The notes under the pieces are model-generated. The model saw nothing but the letters and a program-made list of their open reading frames with translations. It was not told where the DNA came from and did no database searches. A DNA stretch of 35,998 bases from Bacteroidales bacterium (GTDB taxonomy: Bacteria > Bacteroidota > Bacteroidia > Bacteroidales > Marinilabiliaceae), in assembly GCA_022361295.1 (NCBI GenBank), contig JAKSBD010000461.1, positions 1 through 35,998 of the forward strand, given 5' to 3'. This document shows positions 24,266 to 33,020 of the stretch, piece after piece (position 1 is the stretch's first letter; the number at the start of each line of letters is the position of its first letter). Both the position numbers and the translations under genes were made by a program.

Positions 24266-25744
24266 ATGATAAAACATTTAAAGAAGTACCTCTTCCTTAT
24301 TCACAAATGGACAGGATTTGTGATGAGTTTGCTATTTGTGGTCTGGTTCATTTCCGGCTTTATCATGATCTATCATTCCTTTCCCAAACCACGACCACAA
24401 AGCTATTTTCATGGCCTGAGTTCATTCTCAGGTCGTGAAATAGTGACATCACCACAAAGCTTGACGGATAAGTATCCTGGTTCTGGGGTAACACTTGAAA
24501 TACTTAACGGCCAACCCATTTATCGGTTTACTGGCCGCAAGCCGGCCATCTATAATGCCTACAGTTTAAAACGGGTTCAACCGTTAAATGAAACAGGCTG
24601 CCGAAGCATCTTAGAATCGAACTTTTCTTCAGCAATTGAACATATCGAAGTACTAAATGACTTTGATCAATGGATTCCCTGGTCGTACTACAAAGTCTAT
24701 TTTCCCATTTATAAATACAAGCTGAAAGATAAGGCCGGAACCCATGTTTATGTATCATCAACAAAAGGCCAGATCGTGCAGGAAACAACACGTCAGTCAA
24801 GGCTCTATGCCTGGCTGGGAGCAATTCCGCATTGGGTCTATTTTAAAAATCTTCGCCTAAATGTCAGGCTATGGTCAGATGTAGTAATCTGGCTTAGCGC
24901 TATTGGTTGTTTTGTATGCTTATCAGGCATAATAATCGGTTTTATTCGCTTAAAAAGAAGAGCACACTTCATGAGCCCTTATAAAAAAGAAACACTCAGA
25001 TGGCATCATTTAGGCGGTTTAATATTTGGTTGCTTTGTATTTACTTTCATATTAAGCGGCCTTATGTCGCTGACCAAAATACCTGACTGGATTATTGCAC
25101 GCGATAAGTCTGTTAATTATTACCAGATGTGGAATAAGCAAAGTATGACTGATAGCACTTGCCATCCCACATTCACTCAACTACTAAAGAGGGAAGAATT
25201 AACTTCAGTCAAACAAATAACTTTTAATAACACATTGGGACGGAGCTATTACAGTGTTTATTCTAACGATGCAAAAAATCCTGATTACTACACCACAATT
25301 GCAGGAACTATAACAAAGCTTCCAAAGGTTTCTGAGTCCTTGCTTGAAAAGAATCTTAAGGCTCTTATTCCACACAAACAATACAAGACAGAATTATTAA
25401 GCGACTACAATTCTTACTACAGGTATAATCCCAAACGCCTAATGCCCTTACCGGTTTATGAAGTGGCATTGGATGACACATATAACACGCGCTTATATAT
25501 CGATCATCAGACCGGAGAACTAGTTAAGGTGGTGAATAATTCAAGCCTGGCTCAATGGTGGCTATACCAGGGCTTACATACTTTTAAATTTGGTTTCTTT
25601 TCCCATTTTGAAGGCATACGACAAGCCTGGCTTATTTTAATTTCGCTTGGAGGGACAATTGTCAGTCTGACTGCCTTATTATTATTCGTCAGGTTTTTAA
25701 AACGAAAAACAAAAAGATCACTAAAGAAATCGAGTTCCTTTTAG
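24266..25744 (+). CDS. PepSY-type transmembrane protein, putative reductase partner of the receptor
   Basis: This 492-aa inner-membrane protein belongs to the PepSY-associated TM family. The first helix follows LIHKWTGFVMSLLFVVWFIS. Others are around IPHWVYFKNLRL and the next ~30 residues, RWHHLGGLIFGCFVFTFILS, and a C-terminal WLILISLGGTIVSLTALLLF. Conserved His residues in the helices (for example His13, HW and WHH) are potential heme ligands. Related proteins such as FoxB and PiuB act with siderophore receptors, probably reducing the metal in the periplasm. It starts 8 bp after the receptor stop, so both are under the cobalamin riboswitch. A role in reducing the cobalt centre or releasing an upper ligand of corrinoids is my inference. 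Confidence 0.85.
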   Translation: MIKHLKKYLFLIHKWTGFVMSLLFVVWFISGFIMIYHSFPKPRPQSYFHGLSSFSGREIVTSPQSLTDKYPGSGVTLEILNGQPIYRFTGRKPAIYNAYSLKRVQPLNETGCRSILESNFSSAIEHIEVLNDFDQWIPWSYYKVYFPIYKYKLKDKAGTHVYVSSTKGQIVQETTRQSRLYAWLGAIPHWVYFKNLRLNVRLWSDVVIWLSAIGCFVCLSGIIIGFIRLKRRAHFMSPYKKETLRWHHLGGLIFGCFVFTFILSGLMSLTKIPDWIIARDKSVNYYQMWNKQSMTDSTCHPTFTQLLKREELTSVKQITFNNTLGRSYYSVYSNDAKNPDYYTTIAGTITKLPKVSESLLEKNLKALIPHKQYKTELLSDYNSYYRYNPKRLMPLPVYEVALDDTYNTRLYIDHQTGELVKVVNNSSLAQWWLYQGLHTFKFGFFSHFEGIRQAWLILISLGGTIVSLTALLLFVRFLKRKTKRSLKKSSSF

Positions 25745-25805
25745 CTATTAAAACCACATATCAAGCATCATAAATATTTTTTATCAGATTATCTGCCAGA
25801 AATGA

Positions 25806-25842
25806 ATAAAGCCTCCTTTAAAAATCTTTAAGGAGGCTTTAT
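25806..25842. terminator. Bidirectional intrinsic terminator
   Basis: ATAAAGCCTCCTT (25806-25818) and AAGGAGGCTTTAT (25830-25842) form a perfect 13-bp stem. It lies between the convergent PepSY gene (plus) and the cytochrome oxidase subunit IV gene (minus). Confidence 0.82.
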
Positions 25843-25862
25843 AATATCTTCATCAATTTAAC

Positions 25863-26129
25863 TTATCCAACAAACCCAACAAAGAAAATCAGCAGGGCTA
25901 GCACAAGAATACCAGCAATCAGTAATCGGGCAAAACTGCCATCAAGCTTAATATTCATAAATTTATTAAGCACAACACCTGCACTAACTACGGCTAATCC
26001 AATGGCAATTAATGGATTTAGGTAGCCTAAATTTAAGGTGCTCAGTCCGGTAGATATTAATGTTAATATTATTAACCCTATAAATACGAAAATATATGAT
26101 TTTGCAGAAACTGTATTTTGATTATCCAT
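25863..26129 (-). CDS. Cytochrome c oxidase subunit IV family protein
   Basis: This 88-aa protein has three hydrophobic helices (about 12-30, 37-55 and 65-87), fitting the prokaryotic COX4 family, a small accessory subunit of caa3-type or quinol heme-copper oxidases. Assignment depends strongly on the adjacent subunit III gene, whose stop is 23 bp upstream on the same strand. Sequence conservation in this family is low. Confidence 0.72.
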   Translation of the reverse strand: MDNQNTVSAKSYIFVFIGLIILTLISTGLSTLNLGYLNPLIAIGLAVVSAGVVLNKFMNIKLDGSFARLLIAGILVLALLIFFVGFVG

Positions 26130-26152
26130 TTCTAAATGCTTTTAAATTTTAC

Positions 26153-26770
26153 CTACAATAAATAAAACAAAGGAAAAACTAATACCCAGATTAATGTTGC
26201 TAAGTGCCAGTAAGCACCAGCTTTTTCAAGGGCTGAATAGTTATTGGCATTTAAGGTGTTATTATTAACCTGTGCTGTTACATATATCAGAACCACAAAT
26301 CCGGCCAGAAGATGAAGTGCATGCAGACCAGTCATAAAAAAGTAAAGGCCAAAAAACAAAATATCGCCATGCCCCAAACGAGCCAGTTCCTCACTTCCGG
26401 GAAACAAACCAAAATCAACTCGCCCTTTCCATTCAAAATATCGGTTTGTTAAAAACATAAAACCAATAAAGAGAGCAGTAAGCAGCCAAAACAGTGCTGC
26501 CATCTTATTTCCTTTACGAATAGCAATTGAAGTAAATGCCATGACCAAACTACCCGAAAGGATAATAATGGTATTTAAAACACCTGACGTTACACTCAAC
26601 TCGGTAGCTGCTAAATCAAATGCCACAGCATTTTTATATCGATAAATCCCGTATAACAGAAACAAGCCTGCAAAAAGCAGCAACTCTATAAAGATAAAGA
26701 GCCAAACTCCGCTTAAGCCGGCCTCTTTAGATTTAGACATATTTCCTGTCATAGATAATGATTGACTCAT
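26153..26770 (-). CDS. Heme-copper oxidase subunit III
   Basis: This 205-aa protein has five TM helices, typical of bacterial cytochrome c or quinol oxidase subunit III. Diagnostic stretches are GVWLFIFIELLLFAGLFLLY, LTNRYFEWKGRVDFGLFPGS and FFMTGLHALHLLAGFVVLIY. It is followed by subunit IV. Catalytic subunits I and II, which normally adjoin, are not in this window. The pair is therefore isolated; it may complement an oxidase encoded elsewhere. No TAnnTTTG promoter is evident just upstream. Confidence 0.9.
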   Translation of the reverse strand: MSQSLSMTGNMSKSKEAGLSGVWLFIFIELLLFAGLFLLYGIYRYKNAVAFDLAATELSVTSGVLNTIIILSGSLVMAFTSIAIRKGNKMAALFWLLTALFIGFMFLTNRYFEWKGRVDFGLFPGSEELARLGHGDILFFGLYFFMTGLHALHLLAGFVVLIYVTAQVNNNTLNANNYSALEKAGAYWHLATLIWVLVFPLFYLL

Positions 26771-27360
26771 AGTATTTCGATTTTGTTAACGACTTCTTTT
26801 CAAAATAAAATATGGCGATAAAAATATATAAAAGTATTTAATTACCTATTTTCATTAAATAAATCTTTTACATACTCTTTTTATATCAGGCCTTTGCCTC
26901 CTATTAACCTGAATTTGATATAAAATTTCTGGCTCAAATCGCTTATAAATGTTTAGTTTCAAGGAATGTCTGTCAAAGCATAGCGAGCTATGGTGAACAT
27001 ATATGACGATGAAAATGAATATTTATAAGCGAAACACTTAGCTTTTCCTTAAATAATTGAGCTCTGTAATTTTAATCGAACTCAGGTTTTTAACAAACTA
27101 AATACTCAGAAGTTTTGAGTTATATTGATTTGTTTGATTCCTTTTTAATTATGCAAGGGGAATAAATTATATAAAGGAAGACTGTTTTAAAAGCACTGAA
27201 ACCACAAGATTACACGGAATGTCAGGAAGGTGAAGCTTTGGTTTGTTGTTGGTATCGTTGGGGAGGTTAAGGAGGACGATTTTGAAAATACTGAAGCCAC
27301 GAAGAGCACTAAGAATAACCCGCATAGCGGGGATTAATTAATAATATATAGATAAAAAAA
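26771..27360. other. Non-coding stretch upstream of the oxidase pair
   Basis: About 590 bp with no credible gene. It contains the palindromic element at 26939-27032, a degenerate relative of the CACnGAA repeats (about 27196-27232 and 27289-27318), and a small CCCGC/GCGGG hairpin (27319-27331). The rest is AT-rich without recognisable structure. Confidence 0.6.
26939..27032. repeat. 94-bp palindromic element
   Basis: The ends TCGCTTATAAAT (26939-26950) and ATTTATAAGCGA (27021-27032) are perfect 12-bp inverted repeats. The inner arms pair imperfectly next to them. The apex contains CATAGCGAGCTATG (centred near 26986), itself a hairpin. This looks like a REP/MITE-type repeat element. No transposase ORF is present and I could not confirm target-site duplications. 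Confidence 0.6.
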
Positions 27361-27382
27361 GAGCTGTCATTGCTGACAGCTC
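27361..27382 (-). terminator. Terminator of the rsfS-psd operon
   Basis: GAGCTGTCA (27361-27369) pairs with TGACAGCTC (27374-27382) around a 4-nt loop. The seven-A run at 27354-27360 forms the minus-strand U-tract. It lies 23 bp after the psd stop codon. Confidence 0.88.
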
Positions 27383-27405
27383 CCTATGTTCAGTGAAAAT
27401 ATTCT

Positions 27406-28059
27406 CTATTTAAACCAGCCTAAAATAGTTTGACGCCCTGTTACTTTTTGTTCCAGCTTTACGTCAATACGCGTATCTAAAGGTAAATACAAGTCAACAC
27501 GCGAACCAAATTTAATGAATCCCATTTGCTGGCCTTGTGAAATACCAGTCTCTTCTTTGGCGTAACAAACAATTCTCCGCGCCATAGCTCCTGCTACCTG
27601 TCTAACCAATATTTGTGTACCCTTTTCATTTTCAATCACCACTGTTGTTCGCTCATTTTCTGTAGATGATTTAGGCAAATATGCTGCCATAAAACGGCCA
27701 TTGTGATGGCGAAAGTATTTTACGATACCCTTAATAGGAAACCAATTGATATGCACATTAAATACCGACATAAAAATGGAAACCTGCAGGCACTTGGTCT
27801 TTAAATACTCATCTTCTTCTACTTCTTCAATGGCTACAATTTTACCATCTGCCGGTGCAATAATAGCACCATCCTGAATTAAAGCTTCACGCTTAGGATT
27901 ACGGAAGAAGTTTAGTACCAGGGCAAATACAATAAATGATGCCAAAGTGGTATATTTTGTAAGCTCTACGCCACCTAAAAAATAAATTCCGGTGTTGACG
28001 GCCAACAAAAATGCCAGTACTACTATTATTGTTCCGAATCCTTCCTTGTGTATTGTCAT
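27406..28059 (-). CDS. psd: Phosphatidylserine decarboxylase proenzyme
   Basis: This 217-aa short-form enzyme makes phosphatidylethanolamine at the inner membrane. It has an N-terminal hydrophobic region, followed by GAIIAPADGKIVAIEEVEED and the His-containing FMSVFNVHINWFPIKG. Self-cleavage to form the pyruvoyl cofactor is expected at the GS pair (residues 185-186) in FIKFGSRVDLYLP. It follows cdsA by 17 bp, and the two act in consecutive branches of phospholipid synthesis (CDP-DAG supply and PE formation). It is the last gene of the operon. Confidence 0.95.
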   Translation of the reverse strand: MTIHKEGFGTIIVVLAFLLAVNTGIYFLGGVELTKYTTLASFIVFALVLNFFRNPKREALIQDGAIIAPADGKIVAIEEVEEDEYLKTKCLQVSIFMSVFNVHINWFPIKGIVKYFRHHNGRFMAAYLPKSSTENERTTVVIENEKGTQILVRQVAGAMARRIVCYAKEETGISQGQQMGFIKFGSRVDLYLPLDTRIDVKLEQKVTGRQTILGWFK

Positions 28060-28076
28060 TGTATTTTAAAACTTAA

Positions 28077-28886
28077 TTATCCAAATAAAACAAAAAGCGC
28101 AAATATCATTGGCGCTGCAAATAATACTGCATCAAAACGATCAAGAACACCACCGTGCCCCGGTAATATTGATCCAGAATCTTTTATATCAACGTTTCGT
28201 TTTAGCATTGATTCAACCAAATCACCAATTGTACCAAATATCGATACTATCAGTGCTGCGGCAATCCAAACCGGTAAAGATGCAATTTTTGTAATTGAGA
28301 AAATTACTATTCCTGCAATTATGGTGAAAACAACTCCACCAATAAATCCTTCCCAGGTTTTTTTAGGTGAAATACGTTCATACAGTTTATGTTTTCCTAT
28401 TGTTACACCAACTACATAGGCTCCACTATCATTACACCAAACCAGAATAAAGAAGCCCAGTAATATGGCTGCCTGAAAAGTACCATTAATACAACCTGTT
28501 AAGAACAAGAATGATAATGGAAGGGCCACGTATACCGGAAGTAAAAGTGTTAGTGCAATACGTTGAAAGGGATTTTCACCTCCTTTAAACAACTCATAAA
28601 CGAATGGCAGCCATACAAGTGGCATTAAAATAACATACCAGCTACGTTCAATGTAACCCTGGGTATCCAGAAATACTAAAACCTGAAAAGTAATCCCCAG
28701 AAGCAGAGCTGCGAAAATATTTAGCTTCCCATACTTGCGTTCCAGTAAGCGTCCCAATTCCAACATTCCAATTACAGCTACGACGATACAAACCAGAAAA
28801 AAAGCTATTGGGTGTACAAATATGGAGCCTGCAACTGCTCCTACAAACAAGATGCCTGTTAATGTGCGCTGTAAGAAATTATTCAT
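28077..28886 (-). CDS. cdsA: Phosphatidate cytidylyltransferase
   Basis: This 269-aa polytopic membrane enzyme makes CDP-diacylglycerol from phosphatidate and CTP. The C-terminal signature lies in SILPGHGGVLDRFDAVLFAA (residues 239-258), and KKTWEGFIGG is the other conserved block. About eight hydrophobic segments are visible. It lies between the LUD-domain gene and psd. Confidence 0.96.
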   Translation of the reverse strand: MNNFLQRTLTGILFVGAVAGSIFVHPIAFFLVCIVVAVIGMLELGRLLERKYGKLNIFAALLLGITFQVLVFLDTQGYIERSWYVILMPLVWLPFVYELFKGGENPFQRIALTLLLPVYVALPLSFLFLTGCINGTFQAAILLGFFILVWCNDSGAYVVGVTIGKHKLYERISPKKTWEGFIGGVVFTIIAGIVIFSITKIASLPVWIAAALIVSIFGTIGDLVESMLKRNVDIKDSGSILPGHGGVLDRFDAVLFAAPMIFALFVLFG

Positions 28887-28974
28887 TGATCGTCTTTAGT
28901 GCTGCAAAGTTAACATATCCTGATAAAAAAGAAAATCGGGAGTATTTATGATACCATGCAGGAAATATTAGATT

Positions 28975-29616
28975 CTATTTATGAATGAACAGAATTAATT
29001 CTTTTGGACCATGAGCTCCCATTACCAATGTCTTTTCAATATCAGCTGTACGACTTGGTCCTGTTATTATGGTTGCTTGTGAAGGCAGGTCATCTTCGTA
29101 CTTTTTTTTCAACCCTTTAACAGCATCTTCAAGAAAAGGAACGAGTTGATCTTCATTAGCCACCACGATATGCACTGCAGGGTATACATTGGCCCTGCGA
29201 CCCGATTGTTGGGCCGAGCTCACCATTATGGAGCCTGAACGGGCAATTAAAAATTCACAGCGCGTAACACTCACCTCTGTGTCTGTAAAGTCATCTTTTC
29301 CAACGAGGGTTAAATCTTCAGGGATAAATGGCAACAGTTCGTCATCAATACAAAAAACTTTCTGACAAGACTTGCTTTTACATAATTCTTTCAGGTGTTG
29401 GGTAATATCGCTCTTTGAATTACAATAAATGACCTGTCCACTCACTTTTTCAAACTCATCTACAAAAGTCTGCAACAGGTTTTCAGGTTCAGGAAAAACA
29501 CGAACGGACCAACTCGCATCCGTAGTTGGTCCGTTATTATTTTCACAAGCACTGTTAAGACGATTTAAAATTCGTTCTCGCGCTTTATCTGATCTTTCTT
29601 TAAGCTTCTTGTCCAT
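28975..29616 (-). CDS. LUD domain protein (LutC/YkgG-like)
   Basis: This is a 213-aa protein from the ATG at 29616. The LUD domain covers the C-terminal two thirds: CEFLIARSGSIMVSSAQQSG, NVYPAVHIVVANEDQL, and the conserved ITGPSRTADIEKTLVMGAHG near the C-terminus. LutC is part of the lactate-oxidation LutABC complex, but no lutA or lutB is present. In Bacteroidota a lone LUD gene next to ftsH is common, and its role is unknown to me. The start codon lies inside the 3' end of ftsH (17-bp overlap), indicating translational coupling. An upstream start at 29664 would add a very basic segment and is less likely. Confidence 0.85.
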   Translation of the reverse strand: MDKKLKERSDKARERILNRLNSACENNNGPTTDASWSVRVFPEPENLLQTFVDEFEKVSGQVIYCNSKSDITQHLKELCKSKSCQKVFCIDDELLPFIPEDLTLVGKDDFTDTEVSVTRCEFLIARSGSIMVSSAQQSGRRANVYPAVHIVVANEDQLVPFLEDAVKGLKKKYEDDLPSQATIITGPSRTADIEKTLVMGAHGPKELILFIHK

Positions 29617-31657
29617 TCTCTTCTGATGAACCTTCTTCTTTTGCTTTCGTTTCTTCAGACTCAATACCTTCAGCCTTTATGCTTTTTTCATCTTCAGTAT
29701 CATCATCATCTTCAACAATCACATGTTCAGATAACTTACGCTTACCAAAGATCTTCTCTAAGTCTTCACTGAATATCACCTCTTTTTCAAGTAACAACTC
29801 AGCCAGCTTAGTGTGTTTTTCATGATTATCAACCAGTAGTTGCTTGGCTCTCTTGTACTGTTCATCAACAATTAAACCAACTTCCTGGTCCATTAACTCG
29901 GCAGTCTTTTCACTGTAAGGCTTGCTAAAGGAGTAGTCCGACTGGCCTGATGAATCAAAATAACTGATATTACCAACTTTGTTGCTCATACCGTAATATG
30001 ACACCATGGCATAGGCCTGCTTAGTTACTTTTTCCAAATCATTTAAGGCACCTGTACTGATTTTACCAAACATGATTTCCTCTGCTGCTCTACCTCCAAG
30101 CGTTGAACACATCTCATCAAGAATCTGCTCAGTAGTTGTTAACTGACGCTCTTCCGGCAAATACCAGGCTGCACCTAAAGCTTTTCCGCGAGGTACAATA
30201 GTTACCTTTACCAGTGGATGGGCATGCTCTAATAACCAACTAATGGTTGCATGGCCGGCTTCGTGGTAGGCAATTGCTTTCTTCTCGTCTTTTGATATAA
30301 TTTTGTTTTTCTTCTCCAGTCCACCAACAATACGGTCAACAGCGCTCAGAAAGTCCTCTTTTTCAACAATCTTTTTATCATTACGCGCGGCAATTAACGC
30401 TGCTTCGTTACACACATTGGCAATATCTGCACCTGAGAAACCAGGTGTTTGTTTAGCCAAAAAGTCGCTTTCTACATCTTCGTTTAATTTAAGCGGACGA
30501 AGGTGTACTTCAAAAATGGCTTTACGCTCTTTTAAGTCGGGAAGCTCAACATGAATCTGGCGGTCGAAACGACCGGCACGCATTAAGGCTCTATCCAGAA
30601 TATCAGCACGGTTGGTAGCTGCCAGAATAATAACACCACTATTGGTTCCAAAACCATCCATCTCTGTTAACAGTTGGTTAAGGGTATTTTCGCGCTCATC
30701 GTTAGCACCCATATTAGGGCTTTTACCACGTGCACGGCCAATAGCATCAATCTCATCAATGAAAACGATACATGGTGATTTTTCTTTAGCCTTCTTAAAC
30801 AAGTCACGCACACGACTGGCTCCAACACCAACAAACATCTCTACAAAATCGGAACCTGACATACTGAAGAATGGCACGTTAGCCTCACCGGCCACTGCTT
30901 TTGCCAACAAGGTTTTACCAGTTCCCGGAGGGCCTACAAGCAAGGCGCCCTTCGGAATTTTACCTCCCAGTTCTGTATACTTTTCCGGCTTCTTTAAGAA
31001 TGATACTATCTCCTCCAGCTCCTGCTTGGCTTCAACCAAACCAGCCACGTCTTTAAAATTCACGTTGATGGCCGATTCTTTATCAAACATCTTAGCCTTT
31101 GATTTACCAACATTGAATATATTTCCAGCTCCTCCAGCTCCTCCCTGGGCTCCCATTCGGCGGAAAATAAATACCCAAATGGCAATCAACAGTAATAGCG
31201 GCCACATAAAAGTAAAAAACTCACCAAGAAAATCTGTTCTACTCTCATAATCAACCGGAATACTATCCCCGAGCTCCGTTTCGGCGATTGCAAGCGCCTC
31301 TTCAAACTTATCTATGGTAGGTAAGTTAACTGTAAAATGAGGTCCTTCTGCTGATGGTCCTGAGTTAGTCAGGTTTTCGTTAAAAAGATGCTTATAGTTA
31401 TCAAGTTGATCTTCTTTGATGGTTACCTCGGCAATACCTTCGTTACGAATAACTATAATATTATCAATGTCACCACCTGTTAGTATTTCCTTTTTAAACT
31501 CGCTGTATGAGATTTTATGCGGTCCTTGTCCAAAATCCATTCGACTGACCAAAATCAATGCAACAGCAATTAAACCATAGGCCCAATAAAGATTGAACTT
31601 CGGGAACTTCGATTTTTCTTTATCGCCGCCCGGTGTATTTGGTTTTTCGTTTGACAT
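29600..31657 (-). CDS. ftsH: ATP-dependent zinc metalloprotease FtsH
   Basis: This 685-aa inner-membrane AAA+ protease degrades membrane and regulatory proteins. It has a TM helix near residues 23-40, a periplasmic domain, and a second TM at about 147-166. The AAA domain follows with Walker A GPPGTGKT (242-249), Walker B FIDEID (299-304) and the [23 protein letters not shown]. The zinc site is HEAGH (465-469). The acidic Glu/Asp-rich tail (after about 650) is typical of Bacteroidota forms. The glycine-rich [20 protein letters not shown] linker is as in other FtsH. It lies between rsfS and the overlapping LUD gene. Confidence 0.98.
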   Translation of the reverse strand: MSNEKPNTPGGDKEKSKFPKFNLYWAYGLIAVALILVSRMDFGQGPHKISYSEFKKEILTGGDIDNIIVIRNEGIAEVTIKEDQLDNYKHLFNENLTNSGPSAEGPHFTVNLPTIDKFEEALAIAETELGDSIPVDYESRTDFLGEFFTFMWPLLLLIAIWVFIFRRMGAQGGAGGAGNIFNVGKSKAKMFDKESAINVNFKDVAGLVEAKQELEEIVSFLKKPEKYTELGGKIPKGALLVGPPGTGKTLLAKAVAGEANVPFFSMSGSDFVEMFVGVGASRVRDLFKKAKEKSPCIVFIDEIDAIGRARGKSPNMGANDERENTLNQLLTEMDGFGTNSGVIILAATNRADILDRALMRAGRFDRQIHVELPDLKERKAIFEVHLRPLKLNEDVESDFLAKQTPGFSGADIANVCNEAALIAARNDKKIVEKEDFLSAVDRIVGGLEKKNKIISKDEKKAIAYHEAGHATISWLLEHAHPLVKVTIVPRGKALGAAWYLPEERQLTTTEQILDEMCSTLGGRAAEEIMFGKISTGALNDLEKVTKQAYAMVSYYGMSNKVGNISYFDSSGQSDYSFSKPYSEKTAELMDQEVGLIVDEQYKRAKQLLVDNHEKHTKLAELLLEKEVIFSEDLEKIFGKRKLSEHVIVEDDDDTEDEKSIKAEGIESEETKAKEEGSSEENGQEA

Positions 31658-31672
31658 CTGTTTATGTTCTAA

Positions 31673-32044
31673 TTAAAATAGGTTTTCTATATCAGTACGT
31701 TTAGCGTCGGCCCATAGACCTTCCAGGTTATAAAAGCCTCGCTCATCTTTATGAAAAGCATGTACGATCACATCAAAGTAATCGAGCAGCACCCACAGTG
31801 CATTTTCTTTCCCCTCAACATGATTAGGTTTATCCCCAAGTTTTTCTCGCACATAATCTTCAACACCGTCAGCAATTGCATCAACCTGCGTTGTACTTTC
31901 GCCTTCACAAATCACAAAATACTGACAGATAGTGTTGTCTAATTTTGACAAATCCAAGATAGCAATATTTGTGCCCTTCTTTTCCTGAATTCCTTCAACA
32001 ATGACTTCTGCTAATTGTTTGGCAGAATAATTCTCTTCATTCAT
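31673..32044 (-). CDS. rsfS: Ribosome silencing factor RsfS
   Basis: This 123-aa protein starts at the ATG at 32044 (MNEENYSAKQLAEVIVEGIQ). RsfS binds L14 and blocks subunit joining when nutrients are low. Family blocks include LDLSKLDNTICQYFVICEGE, WVLLDYFDVIVHAFHKDERG and YNLEGLWADAK. A longer frame from a TTG at 32164 adds 40 residues, but that TTG lies within the predicted -7 box, so it is rejected. The gene begins the operon rsfS-ftsH-LUD-cdsA-psd; only 15 bp separate it from ftsH. Confidence 0.95.
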   Translation of the reverse strand: MNEENYSAKQLAEVIVEGIQEKKGTNIAILDLSKLDNTICQYFVICEGESTTQVDAIADGVEDYVREKLGDKPNHVEGKENALWVLLDYFDVIVHAFHKDERGFYNLEGLWADAKRTDIENLF

Positions 32045-32161
32045 TCGCAATCGTCTCTTATCTGTTGCTTTGTTTGCAGTTATATTCTTTGGATTAAAAA
32101 GTATGCCTGCAACGCTCTGCATCACTATTAAAAAGAAAACACACGAAAGCATACTTTTGCT

Positions 32162-32169
32162 CAAAGATA
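32162..32169 (-). promoter_or_regulatory. Candidate -7 element of the rsfS operon
   Basis: TATCTTTG on the minus strand matches TAnnTTTG, 118 bp upstream of the rsfS ATG. It is divergent to the birA element 26 bp away. No well-spaced -33 TTG is seen. Confidence 0.5.
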
Positions 32170-32194
32170 CTACTTTTAAAAAATTTTAAACACC

Positions 32195-32202
32195 TATTTT
32201 TG
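32195..32202 (+). promoter_or_regulatory. Candidate -7 element of birA
   Basis: TATTTTTG matches TAnnTTTG, 52 bp upstream of the birA ATG, back-to-back with the rsfS element. Confidence 0.45.
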
Positions 32203-32253
32203 CCAAATAGATAAAGTGCCGCTTTAGCTGCCAATTTTTCACAATAAACTGTA

Positions 32254-33003
32254 ATGATGACATATTCTGCTCCGGAGTTTTTAGTTTACCCTGAACTGGA
32301 ATCAACCAATACTGAATTAAAAAGGCTTTTAAGCAACAATAATTTATCTGAGTACAGTGTGGTTATAACCCCTCATCAAACAGCGGGTCGCGGACAAGTT
32401 GGTAACGGCTGGGAAAGCGAACTGAACAAAAATCTGACATTTAGTTTATTGCTAAGGCCTTCTTTTTTGGCTCCACATCTGCAATTCTATATCTCAAAAA
32501 TAATTTCACTGGCCATTACAGATACCATTAAGCAGCTGGCCAACATTGAGGCATGCATTAAATGGCCAAACGATATCTATGTTGGTGATTCTAAAGTATG
32601 TGGTATTTTAATCGAAAATTCAATTCTGGGTGCTCATTTAGATTATTGCATTGCAGGTATTGGACTGAATATCAACCAAGACGAATTTAAATCAGATGCT
32701 CCCAATCCGGCTTCATTAAAACAACTGACAGGTAAGGACTATAATATTGAATTAACCCTTGAGTTACTGCTTGAGAATATTCAACAGCGCTATCATGAAC
32801 TTGAAGTTAACAGACTGGAGCTTATCAACAAGGATTATTTTAATGCCTTGTATCGAAAAAATGGTATACACTCATTTAATGATGAGCATGGCGAGTTTAT
32901 GGCATACATTGATTCTATTAACGAAATGGGCTTAATGACTTTGATTGACACCGAAGGCAGCAAGCGGCAGTATGCGTTTAAGGAGGTTAGTTTTGTGGTG
33001 TAA
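32254..33003 (+). CDS. birA: Biotin--[acetyl-CoA-carboxylase] ligase
   Basis: This 249-aa class I biotin protein ligase lacks the N-terminal DNA-binding HTH, so it should not act as a biotin repressor. Catalytic motifs are the biotinyl-AMP loop GRGQVGNGW (45-53) and KWPNDIYV (103-110), followed by KVCGILIEN. The C-terminal domain is short. It diverges from the rsfS operon and runs directly into the repeat array at 33021. Confidence 0.94.
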   Translation: MMTYSAPEFLVYPELESTNTELKRLLSNNNLSEYSVVITPHQTAGRGQVGNGWESELNKNLTFSLLLRPSFLAPHLQFYISKIISLAITDTIKQLANIEACIKWPNDIYVGDSKVCGILIENSILGAHLDYCIAGIGLNINQDEFKSDAPNPASLKQLTGKDYNIELTLELLLENIQQRYHELEVNRLELINKDYFNALYRKNGIHSFNDEHGEFMAYIDSINEMGLMTLIDTEGSKRQYAFKEVSFVV

Positions 33004-33020
33004 GCGGGGAGGTAAAAAAC

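Noticed and set aside
32045-32164. 40-residue N-terminal extension of RsfS
   Set aside because: It starts at a TTG that lies inside the predicted -7 box, and RsfS is normally about 115-125 aa.
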